DNA of 64,000 bases, from assembly GCF_000775915.1 (NCBI RefSeq), contig NZ_BBLT01000004.1, forward strand, positions 496,001-560,000, written 5' to 3'. The stretch is from Sporocytophaga myxococcoides. GTDB lineage: Bacteria; Bacteroidota; Bacteroidia; Cytophagales; Cytophagaceae. A program made the position numbers and the translations under genes. This document shows, one piece after another, positions 51,570 to 60,868 of this stretch; the stretch's first letter is position 1, and the number at the start of each line of letters is the position of its first letter. The notes under the pieces were generated by a model that had not been told where the DNA came from, searched no databases, and was given only the letters and a program-made list of their open reading frames with translations.

Positions 51570-53453
51570 TTAATCCATAATTAAGAGTTCCCAATTTTCA
51601 GTTTCTTTTATTTTCAACGTTTTCCTTTTTTCTTCCTGCCTTTGCTGTACTCTTTTTCTGAATTCCCAGCAGGTATTTTTACCGATCTCCAGCTTCAAGC
51701 TTAACTCATCTAAAGTATACTTCCCTGTTTTCAGGTTCGTGCAGTAAAGCAAATAAAAAGCTTTATTCAAAGGAATTTTAATTCCGTGAAAAAGAGTATT
51801 AGAAGTAGGTGATTCGATATAATTACACTTTGTGCATTTCCTTGAAAAGTTTTTCTCAGAAAACTTAGTATTCCTACACTTCCTGCAGGAATAACCTTCT
51901 GCCCACTTTAACTCTTCAAGGTATCTGAGGCATGCACTCTGATCCGGGAACGTTGTTAAAAACTCTTCAATAGAAATCTCTTCTGAAACTATTCTTGCCT
52001 TGCGCTCCTCTTTTACCTTTGTCTTTAGTTTCCAGTTATCCAGATCAAGCTTAATGTTCATGTCTGCAAGTTTTTTAGAATATAACTCCAGCTTATCATG
52101 AGCTAATGCCAGTTCATCTGTTTTCTGCTGAAGCGCTTTAGTCCTTTCCTGTACTTTCATGTCCAACTCCCGATTAACCTTATCTGCAAGCTGATTCTTC
52201 TCTTTCAGTTCAAGAACCAGCTGACCTTTAAGATCATTATTTTCATTCAAATGAATCATGATTTGTTTATCCGCCTCTGCCTTTTCTTTCCTTATCATTT
52301 TCAATCTGTCTCCAAGTGCAAAAGATAGAATCATGGCTTCTGCAAGAATACCATAGTTAAAAACATATACACTGAAAATATCTGGTTCCAGGATTTTATT
52401 TAGTCGCAGCTGAAGAATAATCAGAGAGATAAAGACTACAGTATATCCAAGTATGAAGAATCTGGCCGCTTTATACCCTTTTATATAGATATATATGGAA
52501 ATTATATAGATCAAAACAAACGGTACTATATACAACTCTGGCAAGGAAAATTTGGAATTTCTGACAGCCTCAATACCAACATATCCGGTATACAAAAGAG
52601 TAAGAAACAATAAAGCTTTATCAGCCTGAGGAAAGTTTATTTTTAAATTAAGAAATGCTCTTGCATAGAATACAGAACTTATAAGAAATACCAAAGGAGC
52701 AATATAATAGTAGAGATAAAGGCTTTCAGATGAAAAGCCTTTCCAGAAAACTTCTACACCCAAGCCATCTTCTGTAAGCGACAGAAAAATGCAGGCTGTT
52801 ACATAAACCGAATAAAAAATATAAACCCGTTCTTTGTTGGTAAGATATAGAAGCAGGTTATAAATCAGCATCAGCAGAAGACAACCATAATAGATGCCAA
52901 GAAAGAAATACTCATACAATGCATAAGCTGTGAAGTAATGCTGAGACCTTATTTTAAACTCAAGTCCAGTGTCATTAGGTGAATAAATTCTGGCATAAAC
53001 AGTGTATTTATGAAGAGCAGAAGGCAGGTCAAATACGTAATTTTTATGAGGATAACTCTTAGCATTCTGATGAAGCAGTCCGGAAGTATATTGCCTTATC
53101 ACTCCATTCTCGTCCGGGATCCAGACATCCAATAACTTAATATTCGGAGTCAGACTTTCCAGCACCCATTTTTTATCTTTTGAGGCATTATTTTTAACAT
53201 TAAACCTGATCCAATAAACGGAAGAGGGGTTAAAATTTCTTAAAACTCCGCTTTCTGATTTAGAAAAAGTTCCTTTTGATGCTATTTCCAGAAATGATTT
53301 TTTGCCTGAAAAATCTTCCATCCACTCACCTTCTCTTCCCTGAATGATTAAATCTTCGGTCTGATCTGTAAGATTTATTTCAGCATAAATTTTTCCGATT
53401 GGCAAAATCAGACCTGCCAGAAGAATTAGAAACCCCAAAAATTGATTGTTCAT
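51570..53453 (-). CDS. 7TM-DISM receptor fused to an IS1595-type transposase zinc-ribbon/HTH module
   Basis: This 627-residue protein has a signal peptide (FLGFLILLAGLILPIGKIYA), a 7TMR-DISMED2 domain at about 30-160 (YWIRFNVKNNASKDKKWVLE), seven helices at about 175-390 (ALYEYFFLGIYYGCLLLMLI) and a coiled coil at about 395-480. In place of a kinase it ends with FPDQSACLRYLEELKWAEGY, zinc ligands CRKC and CTKC at about 520 and 538, SPTSNTLFHGIKIPLNKAFY and a helix-turn-helix (YTLDELSLKLEIGKNTCWEF). That tail matches the N-terminal DNA-binding part of ISXO2/IS1595 transposases without the catalytic DDE domain. It looks like a membrane-bound one-component regulator. Confidence 0.82.
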   Translation of the reverse strand: MNNQFLGFLILLAGLILPIGKIYAEINLTDQTEDLIIQGREGEWMEDFSGKKSFLEIASKGTFSKSESGVLRNFNPSSVYWIRFNVKNNASKDKKWVLESLTPNIKLLDVWIPDENGVIRQYTSGLLHQNAKSYPHKNYVFDLPSALHKYTVYARIYSPNDTGLEFKIRSQHYFTAYALYEYFFLGIYYGCLLLMLIYNLLLYLTNKERVYIFYSVYVTACIFLSLTEDGLGVEVFWKGFSSESLYLYYYIAPLVFLISSVFYARAFLNLKINFPQADKALLFLTLLYTGYVGIEAVRNSKFSLPELYIVPFVLIYIISIYIYIKGYKAARFFILGYTVVFISLIILQLRLNKILEPDIFSVYVFNYGILAEAMILSFALGDRLKMIRKEKAEADKQIMIHLNENNDLKGQLVLELKEKNQLADKVNRELDMKVQERTKALQQKTDELALAHDKLELYSKKLADMNIKLDLDNWKLKTKVKEERKARIVSEEISIEEFLTTFPDQSACLRYLEELKWAEGYSCRKCRNTKFSEKNFSRKCTKCNYIESPTSNTLFHGIKIPLNKAFYLLYCTNLKTGKYTLDELSLKLEIGKNTCWEFRKRVQQRQEEKRKTLKIKETENWELLIMD

Positions 53454-53680
53454 AAATAGCTTTTTTCAAAGATCGTTATCCCGGGATGAGTTTCCATCAT
53501 CATTTAAATATAAAATACTGAATAACAGACATCAACCCTAGGTAACAAATCATAATTTTATCCTTCATTAACGAAGATTACCTGGCCCAAAAATATAATT
53601 TTTCATAAAAAATCTTATTTATTTCTTATTTCTCTTCCTATTCTTTGCTATCGATTACATGGTAAAAAATAAATTATCCT

Positions 53681-55963
53681 ATGAAAAGATTATTTAAAAA
53701 GGTACCTAAAGCAGGTAAACTAATCATTATGGCTTTAGCTTTTAATTATCAGAATGTCCAGGCTCAAAATCAGGATCAAAAGATTGACAGACTGATGTCT
53801 CAAATGTCTCTTGAAGAAAAAGTAGGACAAATGACCCAAATAGATCTGAATCTGCTTGCTGTCAATGGGTATCAGAATACAGACGGAAGCCTTGATAAAG
53901 AAAAACTTAAAAAAGCTATTCTCGAATACAAAGTAGGTTCAGTACTTAACCCTGTCGGCAGAGCTTATTCTGTAGAAACCTGGCACAAGATAATTACGGA
54001 AATTCAAGACCTTGCTGTAAAAAAGACCCCAAACAAAATTCCGGTTATATATGGAATAGATGCGGTTCATGGAACAACTTTCACACTTAATTCAACTCTA
54101 TTCCCTCATAATCTTGGACTTGCAGCTACCAGAAACGATGAGCTTGCCAGATTGAGTGGAAATATAACAGCAAGAGAGGTAAGAGCTTCCGGGATTAGAT
54201 GGAATTTCTCTCCGGTATTAGATGCAGGCAGACAACCATTATGGTCAAGGTTTGCAGAAACCTGGGGAGAAGACACATACCTAACCAAACAAATGGGTGT
54301 GGCCACCATTCAAGGTATGGAAGGTGACGGACTTAAAAACCCAACTGCTGTGGCATCCTGTATGAAGCACTTCATCGGATATTCAGCTCCGAGAACAGGT
54401 AAAGACAGAACTCCGGCTCATATTCCTGATATTATCCTCAGAGAGTACTATCTGCCACAATTTAAAGCTGCTATTGAAGCAGGGTCCTCTACTGTAATGA
54501 TTAACTCTGCAGAAATCAATGGTATACCAACTCATGCCAACGAATACCTTCTTAAAGAAGTCCTGAGAAAAGAGCTTGGTTTTAAAGGATTGGTAGTAAC
54601 GGACTGGGAAGACATTATAAGATTGCACAACAGACATATGATTGCATCAACACCTAAGGAAGCGGTAAAAATAGCAATTAATGCAGGTATAGATATGAGC
54701 ATGGTACCCAATGATTACAGCTTCTTCACCTATCTAACCGAGCTAGTAAAAGAAGGTCAGGTAAGCATGGCAACAATTGATGCATCTGTAAGAAGAATAT
54801 TAAAGCTTAAATATGATCTGGGATTATTTGATAATCCATACCCTGAAAAATCTGCGGCATCATTATTCAACCTTCCTGAATATGGAGTGGCTGCATTACA
54901 GGCTTCAAGAGAGTCTATCACACTCTTAAAAAATGAAAACCTGGGAGCGAGCCCGGTATTACCTTTAAAGAAAAATGCTAAGATACTTCTTGCAGGTCCT
55001 GGAGCAGATAACCTTCCTAGCCTTCACGGTTGCTGGTCTTATTCATGGCAAGGGAATAATAGCAAATATTATCCTTCTACAACCAAGACAATTCTTCAGG
55101 CAATTCAAGAAAAAACAGGTAAAAGCAATGTTACCTTTTACGGATCAAAAGAATATAATAACGAAGTCAATTTTGCAACGGAGTCCATTTTTAAAAATGC
55201 ATCTGCTTTTGACTTCATTGTTCTTTGTCTTGGAGAAGATGCATATGCCGAACAGCCGGGAGCTATTGATGATTTAGACCTACCTGTAAATCAATTGAAA
55301 CTTGCCAAAGCAGCAATAAACACAGGAAAGCCGGTGATTCTGGTCATGACTCAGGGAAGGCCTCGAGTAATCAATTCGATTGTACCAGGTATGAAGGGCA
55401 TAATACAGGCTTACTGGCCAGGTACTAAGGGCGCTGATGCTATAGCAGATGTTTTATTCGGAGATTACAACCCAGATGGAAGATTGCCGTTCTCTTATCC
55501 TGCAGCCACAGGGGACCTAGTTTTGTATGATCATAAGTTTACCGAAAAAATCCAGGAAACTGCACAAGGCTTTGAATATAACGGATACAAACCTCAGTGG
55601 CCTTTCGGTTTCGGTCTTAGCTATTCGACTTTTGAATACAGCCCTATTAAAGTTAGCCAAAAAGATTTTTCAGGAAATGAAACAATAAAAGTTTCTGTTG
55701 AAGTAAAAAACACTGGACAGTTGGATGGGAAACACAGTGTAGAATTGTATTCAAAAGATTTGTTTGCCAGTGTCACACCTGACAGTAAGCGCCTTAGAAA
55801 ATATAAAAAAGTTGCAATCAAGGCGGGAGAAACTGTAACAGTAGAATTTGAACTGAATAAGAGTGATCTGGAATTTGTAAGCCAAAAGCTCGAGACTGTA
55901 ACTGAGCCTGGTGAATTTGAGCTAATGATTGAAAATCAAAAGGTGATCATTTCATATAAATAG
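53681..55963 (+). CDS. bglX: Periplasmic beta-glucosidase, glycoside hydrolase family 3
   Basis: This 760-residue protein has a signal peptide (LIIMALAFNYQNVQAQ). It shows the full GH3 layout: an N-terminal TIM barrel with MKHFIGYSAPRTGKDR and nucleophile Asp308 in LVVTDWEDIIRLHNRH, a C-terminal alpha/beta domain (ESITLLKNENLGASPVLPLK, YNPDGRLPFSYP), and a fibronectin-like end (SVEVKNTGQLDGKHSVELYS). It releases glucose from beta-glucosides such as cellodextrins, fitting a polysaccharide-degrading gliding bacterium. It is transcribed alone. Confidence 0.94.
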   Translation: MKRLFKKVPKAGKLIIMALAFNYQNVQAQNQDQKIDRLMSQMSLEEKVGQMTQIDLNLLAVNGYQNTDGSLDKEKLKKAILEYKVGSVLNPVGRAYSVETWHKIITEIQDLAVKKTPNKIPVIYGIDAVHGTTFTLNSTLFPHNLGLAATRNDELARLSGNITAREVRASGIRWNFSPVLDAGRQPLWSRFAETWGEDTYLTKQMGVATIQGMEGDGLKNPTAVASCMKHFIGYSAPRTGKDRTPAHIPDIILREYYLPQFKAAIEAGSSTVMINSAEINGIPTHANEYLLKEVLRKELGFKGLVVTDWEDIIRLHNRHMIASTPKEAVKIAINAGIDMSMVPNDYSFFTYLTELVKEGQVSMATIDASVRRILKLKYDLGLFDNPYPEKSAASLFNLPEYGVAALQASRESITLLKNENLGASPVLPLKKNAKILLAGPGADNLPSLHGCWSYSWQGNNSKYYPSTTKTILQAIQEKTGKSNVTFYGSKEYNNEVNFATESIFKNASAFDFIVLCLGEDAYAEQPGAIDDLDLPVNQLKLAKAAINTGKPVILVMTQGRPRVINSIVPGMKGIIQAYWPGTKGADAIADVLFGDYNPDGRLPFSYPAATGDLVLYDHKFTEKIQETAQGFEYNGYKPQWPFGFGLSYSTFEYSPIKVSQKDFSGNETIKVSVEVKNTGQLDGKHSVELYSKDLFASVTPDSKRLRKYKKVAIKAGETVTVEFELNKSDLEFVSQKLETVTEPGEFELMIENQKVIISYK

Positions 55964-56131
55964 CCTGATCAAGCTCACTTAATCCTGTTCGTCTTTACAT
56001 TTTAAGGTTTGGTATATTCTTTGTCAATGAAGGAAGAAACAGGCATTAATTTGGTGTTAAATGTTTAGTAGATATAAATAAGTAAACCGGAACGGATTAA
56101 AATTTTAGAATAAACTAAACCTTTAAATGTT

Positions 56132-56533
56132 ATGATGACCACTAAATTAAAAGTAATCTTCAGTGCACTTATGATGAGTGCAGTAATGTTTGTTTCACAA
56201 GCAAATGCTCAGGCTGACTGCCCTAAACATCCACATAAAGGAAAAGGAGAAGGATTTAGTCCAAAGAAACAAACTGAATGGATGAAAACTGAATTATCTT
56301 TGTCAGACGACCAGACAGCCAAAGTTGAAACCATCAATCAGAAATATTCTGACAAGAGAAAATCAATGCATGAAGAACATCGTAAACAAATGAAGGCATT
56401 GAAAGATGAACAGGATAAAGAATTTAAAAGTGTACTGAACAAGGACCAGTATACTAAACTCGAAGCTAAAAAAGCAGAGATGAAAGAAAAAAGAAAGCAA
56501 GCTCATAAAGAGCGTAAAGGTACCAACAAATAG
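56132..56533 (+). CDS. Spy/CpxP-like small periplasmic protein
   Basis: This 133-residue protein has a signal peptide (FSALMMSAVMFVSQANAQ). The mature part is a highly charged helix (MKTELSLSDDQTAKVETINQ, EHRKQMKALKDEQDKEFKSV) with an LSDDQ motif like the LTxxQ motif of Spy/CpxP chaperones. It probably acts as an envelope stress chaperone or metal-binding helper. A strong GC-rich terminator follows. Confidence 0.75.
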   Translation: MMTTKLKVIFSALMMSAVMFVSQANAQADCPKHPHKGKGEGFSPKKQTEWMKTELSLSDDQTAKVETINQKYSDKRKSMHEEHRKQMKALKDEQDKEFKSVLNKDQYTKLEAKKAEMKEKRKQAHKERKGTNK

Positions 56534-56579
56534 TTTGAATTTTTGACGAAGTACAAGGTTTGTTGTGTTTAAGTGTGAT

Positions 56580-56612
56580 GCCCCGCAAGCGAAAGCTGCG
56601 GGGCTTTTTTAA
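56580..56612 (+). terminator. GC-rich intrinsic terminator
   Basis: GCCCCGCAAGC and GCTGCGGGGC pair, with a one-base bulge, around GAAA and are followed by TTTTTTAAT. It is the strongest terminator in the window and separates the Spy-like gene from the convergent ferredoxin gene. Confidence 0.9.
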
Positions 56613-56624
56613 TATGTAGATTTA

Positions 56625-56939
56625 CTATTCACCCTTCAACTTAAACATCATTCCACTCAAATGACTTCCTATTTTTATCTGGCATGCAAGTCTGCTTGCT
56701 GAAGAAGCATCAGGTAAAGTATCAAGCATATCCAGCTCTGCATCGGAAGGGCCTCCTAATTTCTCCAAACCTCTTTGAACCTCGACATGGCATGTTGCAC
56801 AAAGAGCCATTCCTCCGCAAGTTGCCAATACCGGATAGTCTGAAGCTTTTAAGACTTCCATCAAACTAAGATTGATATCTTCCGGGATCTCTACTTCCTG
56901 TATATTCCCTTGTCTGTCTTCTATTTCAAATTTTATCAT
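56625..56939 (-). CDS. 2Fe-2S ferredoxin (adrenodoxin-type)
   Basis: This 104-residue protein carries the cluster ligands of vertebrate-type 2Fe-2S ferredoxins: CGGMALCATCH and, near the end, LACQI, with GGPSDAELDMLDTLPDASSA between them. It is a soluble electron carrier. The reductase gene lies 11 bp upstream on the same strand, so the two form an operon that passes electrons from NADPH to ferredoxin. Confidence 0.92.
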   Translation of the reverse strand: MIKFEIEDRQGNIQEVEIPEDINLSLMEVLKASDYPVLATCGGMALCATCHVEVQRGLEKLGGPSDAELDMLDTLPDASSASRLACQIKIGSHLSGMMFKLKGE

Positions 56940-56950
56940 AAGAGTAAAAA

Positions 56951-57955
56951 TTAAAATGCATTGACACCATTTACTGTTGTATACTTAAAGCTGAGCTTTT
57001 GATCAGGATAAACGTATTTGAAAGCACTCTGTGCCATCAATGCCGCTTCATGAAATCCGCACAAAATAAGCTTCAGCTTTCCCGGATAGGTATTAATATC
57101 ACCAATTGCGAAAACTCCAGGAACATTTGTACTATAATCAAATGTATTCACTTCAATCGCATTTTTATCTATGTTCAATCCCCAGTCCGCAATTGGTCCT
57201 AGCTTTGGGCTCAGACCGAATAATGGAATAAGATAATCTGCTTTAAGTTCTTTCTCCTCCTTCTCTTTGCCGATTACAGTAGCTGACTCAAGGATATTAT
57301 CGCCCTTCAGCTCCTTAAGATGAGTATTTAAAAGTAATTTAATCTTACCGGTTTTAGCCATTTCAAAAACCTTCTCTGCGCTGTCTGGTGCACCTCTGAA
57401 AGATTCATTTCTATGAACAAGTGTAACCTCTGAAGCAACATTTGATAAAAAGATTGTCCAGTCTAATGCAGAATCACCACCTCCAGCTATAATGATCTTC
57501 TTATCACGAAAGCGCTCCGGATCTTTAACCATATAATAAACCCCTTTCCCTTCATACCTTTCAAGATTTTCAATCTCTGGTTTTCTTGGCTCAAAACAAC
57601 CCAGGCCACCGGCTATTACAACAGCCTTACAACTGATGACAGTCTCATCAGAAGTCTTGATTTCGAAAGTTCCATCTTCTCTTTTTGCGAGCGTTTCAAC
57701 CCTTTCTCCCAAAGTATAAGTAGGCTTAAAAGGATCAATCTGTTTTTTGAGATTATCCACCAAGTCCTGAGCCAGCACTTCCGGAAAGCCAGGAATATCG
57801 TAAATTGGTTTTTTAGGATAAATCTCTGATAACTGTCCACCTATCTGCGGAAGAACATCGATAAGGTGGCAGCGCATTTTTAATAAACCCGCTTCAAAAA
57901 CAGCAAAAAGTCCGACAGGTCCGGCTCCAATGATGCATATATCTGTGTGTATCAT
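56951..57955 (-). CDS. Thioredoxin-reductase-like ferredoxin-NADP reductase
   Basis: This 334-residue protein has two dinucleotide-binding motifs: FAD (DICIIGAGPVGLFAVFEAGL) and NADP (KKIIIAGGGDSALDWTIFL). YPKKPIYDIPGFPEV and GVFAIGDINTYPGKLKLILC are typical of the YumC-type reductases, which lack the redox CxxC of thioredoxin reductase; none is visible here. It transfers electrons between NADPH and the ferredoxin encoded 11 bp downstream. Confidence 0.93.
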   Translation of the reverse strand: MIHTDICIIGAGPVGLFAVFEAGLLKMRCHLIDVLPQIGGQLSEIYPKKPIYDIPGFPEVLAQDLVDNLKKQIDPFKPTYTLGERVETLAKREDGTFEIKTSDETVISCKAVVIAGGLGCFEPRKPEIENLERYEGKGVYYMVKDPERFRDKKIIIAGGGDSALDWTIFLSNVASEVTLVHRNESFRGAPDSAEKVFEMAKTGKIKLLLNTHLKELKGDNILESATVIGKEKEEKELKADYLIPLFGLSPKLGPIADWGLNIDKNAIEVNTFDYSTNVPGVFAIGDINTYPGKLKLILCGFHEAALMAQSAFKYVYPDQKLSFKYTTVNGVNAF

Positions 57956-58055
57956 GAAAATTTGGGGTTAGGTAAATGAATTCCTTATAAACAAATATGC
58001 TCAACAATAATTAGCACAACAACTATTTAGGTAAAAAAATTTACATCTATCCTAA

Positions 58056-58493
58056 TTAATTGTTTTCCAAATTATTATAAATAGAATTAAGAATTCTTTT
58101 AAACTCTTGAAAGTCATTTTCAGAAAGTCCCTCCCACGCTTTGAGTCTGATTTCCGAAACAGGAGGCATCAATTCCTTTACCAAAGCTAATCCGGTATCA
58201 GTTAAATGAACAATAAAAGACCTCCTATCCTTGGAATGCATTTTACGCTCTGTCAGACCTTTCTCACAAAGAATATCGATTATTCGCGTAAGTGTCGGAG
58301 TATCCTTGAAAAGAAGTTCTGCCAGCTCTTTTTGGTTCAAATCATTATGTTCATATAAATGCCTCAGGACAAGCCACTGATCCACAGTGACATTAAAATT
58401 TTTCTCATTAAACTGCTGTTGCGCATATTGTTTTACTCTACGTGCAGTGCGGTCAAGGAGAAAGGAGTACATATTACAGAGATAGTCTTCCAT
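58056..58493 (-). CDS. MarR-family transcriptional regulator
   Basis: This 145-residue protein has the MarR winged helix: VDQWLVLRHLYEHNDLNQKE, LAELLFKDTPTLTRIIDILC, EKGLTERKMHSKDRRSFIVH. It binds DNA as a dimer. It lies 100 bp upstream of the ferredoxin-reductase gene on the same strand and may be part of that transcript or control it; no operator palindrome is obvious. Confidence 0.9.
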   Translation of the reverse strand: MEDYLCNMYSFLLDRTARRVKQYAQQQFNEKNFNVTVDQWLVLRHLYEHNDLNQKELAELLFKDTPTLTRIIDILCEKGLTERKMHSKDRRSFIVHLTDTGLALVKELMPPVSEIRLKAWEGLSENDFQEFKRILNSIYNNLENN

Positions 58494-58688
58494 TTTGTTA
58501 AATTCAAAATACGGATATCAAAATTATTGCAAAAACCGATTTGGATTACTACAATTCAGGATATTTTTTATAAGTAATTTCTGAAATTTTTCTAAAGGAG
58601 TCAGTCTTAAAAACCTAAGCTTGAAAAGATCTCAAACTTCCCATTTTGCTCCAGAATCATTCATTACTTTTAAAAAAAAATTTGTATT

Positions 58689-59366
58689 ATGAAAATTCTG
58701 GTAATTGAAGATGAAAAAGCACTTGCAGGAAGCATTACCTCTCAACTTGACAAAGAAGGTTACCTCTGCGAAGCAGCTTTCGATTATCCAAGTGGCCTTG
58801 AGAAGATAATGTTATACAACTATGATTGCGTAGTAGTTGATATAAATCTTCCAGGAGGAGATGGATTCTCGTTGATAGAAAATCTAAAAAAAACTTCTTC
58901 TTCTACAGGTATTATAATTATATCTGCAAGAAACTCTCTTGACGATAAGGTTCGTGGTTTAAATACAGGCTCGGACGATTATCTCGTGAAGCCTTTTCAC
59001 TTTTCTGAATTAAATGCCCGAATCAAATCTCTTCTCAGGAGAAGGAATTTTAACGGAAGCAATGAAATAATATTTCATGAAATAAAAGTTGACCTTAACC
59101 CCAGAAATGTTTTTGTTAACAATAATGAAGTTAATCTTTACAGAAAAGAATTTGATCTGCTAATGTATTTTCTTTCGAATAAAAATAATGTACTTACCAA
59201 GGCTGCCATTGCTGAGCATTTATGGGGAGACAACATAGACTCAGCGGATTCATTGGATATTGTATATTCGCACATTAAAAACCTCAGAAAAAAACTATTG
59301 GATAAAGGCAGCAAGGACTATATACAGTCGGTCTATGGCATTGGTTATAAATTTGGGGAAAAATGA
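58689..59366 (+). CDS. OmpR-family response regulator
   Basis: This 225-residue protein has a receiver domain with Glu7/Asp8, phospho-acceptor Asp51 (CVVVDINLPGGDG) and Lys101 (DDYLVKPFHF). A winged-helix DNA-binding domain follows at about 128-222 (VNLYRKEFDLLMYFLSNKNN, SDSLDIVYSHIKNLRKKL, IQSVYGIGYKFGE). Its stop overlaps the start of the kinase gene by 4 bp. It may regulate the efflux pump genes convergent to it. Confidence 0.94.
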   Translation: MKILVIEDEKALAGSITSQLDKEGYLCEAAFDYPSGLEKIMLYNYDCVVVDINLPGGDGFSLIENLKKTSSSTGIIIISARNSLDDKVRGLNTGSDDYLVKPFHFSELNARIKSLLRRRNFNGSNEIIFHEIKVDLNPRNVFVNNNEVNLYRKEFDLLMYFLSNKNNVLTKAAIAEHLWGDNIDSADSLDIVYSHIKNLRKKLLDKGSKDYIQSVYGIGYKFGEK

Positions 59367-60631
59367 AGCTTCTTACCAAGACAACAATCTATTATATATT
59401 AATTTCATTAATCACCTATATCCTCATTGCTGGTGCATTTTACATTGTTGTAAAACACCTGATCTATAAAGAAGTTGAGGAAAGACTGAGAGCTGAGCAA
59501 CATGATTTTGAAGCCTTTGTAAAAAGACATGGGGACTGGGATGAAAGCTCATATTTTGTGGAAAACAAAATTGAGATTCAAAAACTTTCAAAATCTGATA
59601 CTACTCAATTTGAAGACTCTTTCAAAGACACCATTTTTTACAATAAATATACGAAAGAAGATGTTCCATATCGGGAACTCACTTTTTACAATAAATTCAA
59701 AAACGACTGGTATAAAATAAGCATTCGGAAGTCTTTGATCGAAACCACTGAGCTTATCAGATATATCACCCTCACTATGTTATTCCTTTTAAATATAGGA
59801 CTTTCCAGCATGTTTATATTTTTCAGAAAAATGTCAAAAAACATCTGGAGGCCTTTTTACAATACGCTCGACAAAGCTAAAAAATTTGATATCAAAGATG
59901 ATAAAGATATACAAGTCTCAGTTACTCAAATCTATGAATTTAATGAGCTGAACGACGTAATTAAAAAAATGACAGGAAAAATGCGTAAAGATTATCTGAG
60001 CCTAAAAGAGTATACTGAAAATGCTTCTCATGAAATACAGACTCCTTTGGCCATAATAAATAGCAAAGTCGAAAACCTGATCCAGTGCGAAAACCTCAAT
60101 AATAAACAAATATTATGGCTTGATGAAATTCAGAATGCGTGTTTGAAAATCTCCAGGATGCATAAAGCACTACTTCTTCTTTCAAAGATAGACAATGGAC
60201 AATACAATGCTTCAGAGCTTATAGACTTTAATAATATTATCTGCGATAAGCTGGAAGAATTCGAAGCTTTATATATTCACAGAAATATCAGCATAAGCCT
60301 TATCACCAAAGGAATTTTTAAATTAAATATACATCAGGATCTGGCCGAAATTTTATTAACCAATATCATTAAAAACGCCATTATTCACAATGTATCTAAT
60401 GGATCTGTAAACGTTGAAATTAAAAATACATCTATTGAGATTTGCAATACCGGTCATCCACTCATTACTGTTCCGGAGAAACTATTTGAAAGGTTTAAGA
60501 AAGATAAGAACACTGATTCTCTCGGGCTTGGCCTTTCTATTGTAAAGAAAATTGCAGACCATTCAGGATTAAAAGTGGAGTACAGATATGGGAATTCGTT
60601 ACATAAGATGATACTATCAAAATTAAGTTAA
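59363..60631 (+). CDS. Membrane sensor histidine kinase, partner of the OmpR-family regulator
   Basis: This 422-residue protein has two membrane helices (about 8-33, ISLITYILIAGAFYIVVKHL, and about 132-155, YITLTMLFLLNIGLSSMFIF) flanking a sensor region of about 95 residues. HisKA carries His223 (ENASHEIQTPLAI), and HATPase motifs are NIIKNAIIHN and DSLGLGLSIVKKIA. The G1 region (EICNTGHPL) is of the short type seen in Bacteroidota kinases. It forms a two-component system with the gene it overlaps. The 3' end runs into a heptad repeat. Confidence 0.93.
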   Translation: MKLLTKTTIYYILISLITYILIAGAFYIVVKHLIYKEVEERLRAEQHDFEAFVKRHGDWDESSYFVENKIEIQKLSKSDTTQFEDSFKDTIFYNKYTKEDVPYRELTFYNKFKNDWYKISIRKSLIETTELIRYITLTMLFLLNIGLSSMFIFFRKMSKNIWRPFYNTLDKAKKFDIKDDKDIQVSVTQIYEFNELNDVIKKMTGKMRKDYLSLKEYTENASHEIQTPLAIINSKVENLIQCENLNNKQILWLDEIQNACLKISRMHKALLLLSKIDNGQYNASELIDFNNIICDKLEEFEALYIHRNISISLITKGIFKLNIHQDLAEILLTNIIKNAIIHNVSNGSVNVEIKNTSIEICNTGHPLITVPEKLFERFKKDKNTDSLGLGLSIVKKIADHSGLKVEYRYGNSLHKMILSKLS

Positions 60632-60688
60632 AAGTTGAAAGTTAAAAGTTGAAAGTTGAAAGTTAAAAGTCGAAAGTCGAAAGTCGAA
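60626..60688 (+). repeat. Heptad repeat tract, locus 5
   Basis: Nine perfect consecutive 7-bp units: AGTTAAA, AGTTGAA, AGTTAAA, AGTTGAA twice, AGTTAAA, then AGTCGAA three times. It begins at the kinase stop codon (60629-60631). Confidence 0.9.
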
Positions 60689-60755
60689 AATGAAATGAGA
60701 GTATATGAACCAAGGGTATTATCATTATTATATCCTTCAACTGAGTTAAATTAAA

Positions 60756-60795
60756 AAGAAGGCTATTACTTACTAATTTAGCCTTCTTGATTTTT
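60756..60795 (+). terminator. Intrinsic terminator of the two-component operon
   Basis: AAGAAGGCTA and TAGCCTTCTT pair around a 13-nt loop and are followed by GATTTTTTC. It lies between the two convergent heptad tracts. Confidence 0.75.
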
Positions 60796-60825
60796 TCTTT
60801 CAAACGATATATGCTAATGTTTTTT

Positions 60826-60860
60826 TTTAACTTTCGGCTTTCAACTTTTATCTTTCAACT
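60826..60860 (-). repeat. Heptad repeat tract, locus 6
   Basis: Five 7-bp units read TTTAACT, TTCGGCT, TTCAACT, TTTATCT, TTCAACT. On the coding strand of the efflux adaptor gene they follow its stop codon within 10 bp. It faces locus 5 in inverted orientation. Confidence 0.75.
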
Positions 60861-60868
60861 TATTCCGC

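Noticed and set aside
51570-53453. Reading this gene as an insertion-sequence transposase
   Set aside because: Only the zinc-ribbon and HTH part is present, no DDE catalytic region follows and no terminal inverted repeats or target duplication are seen.
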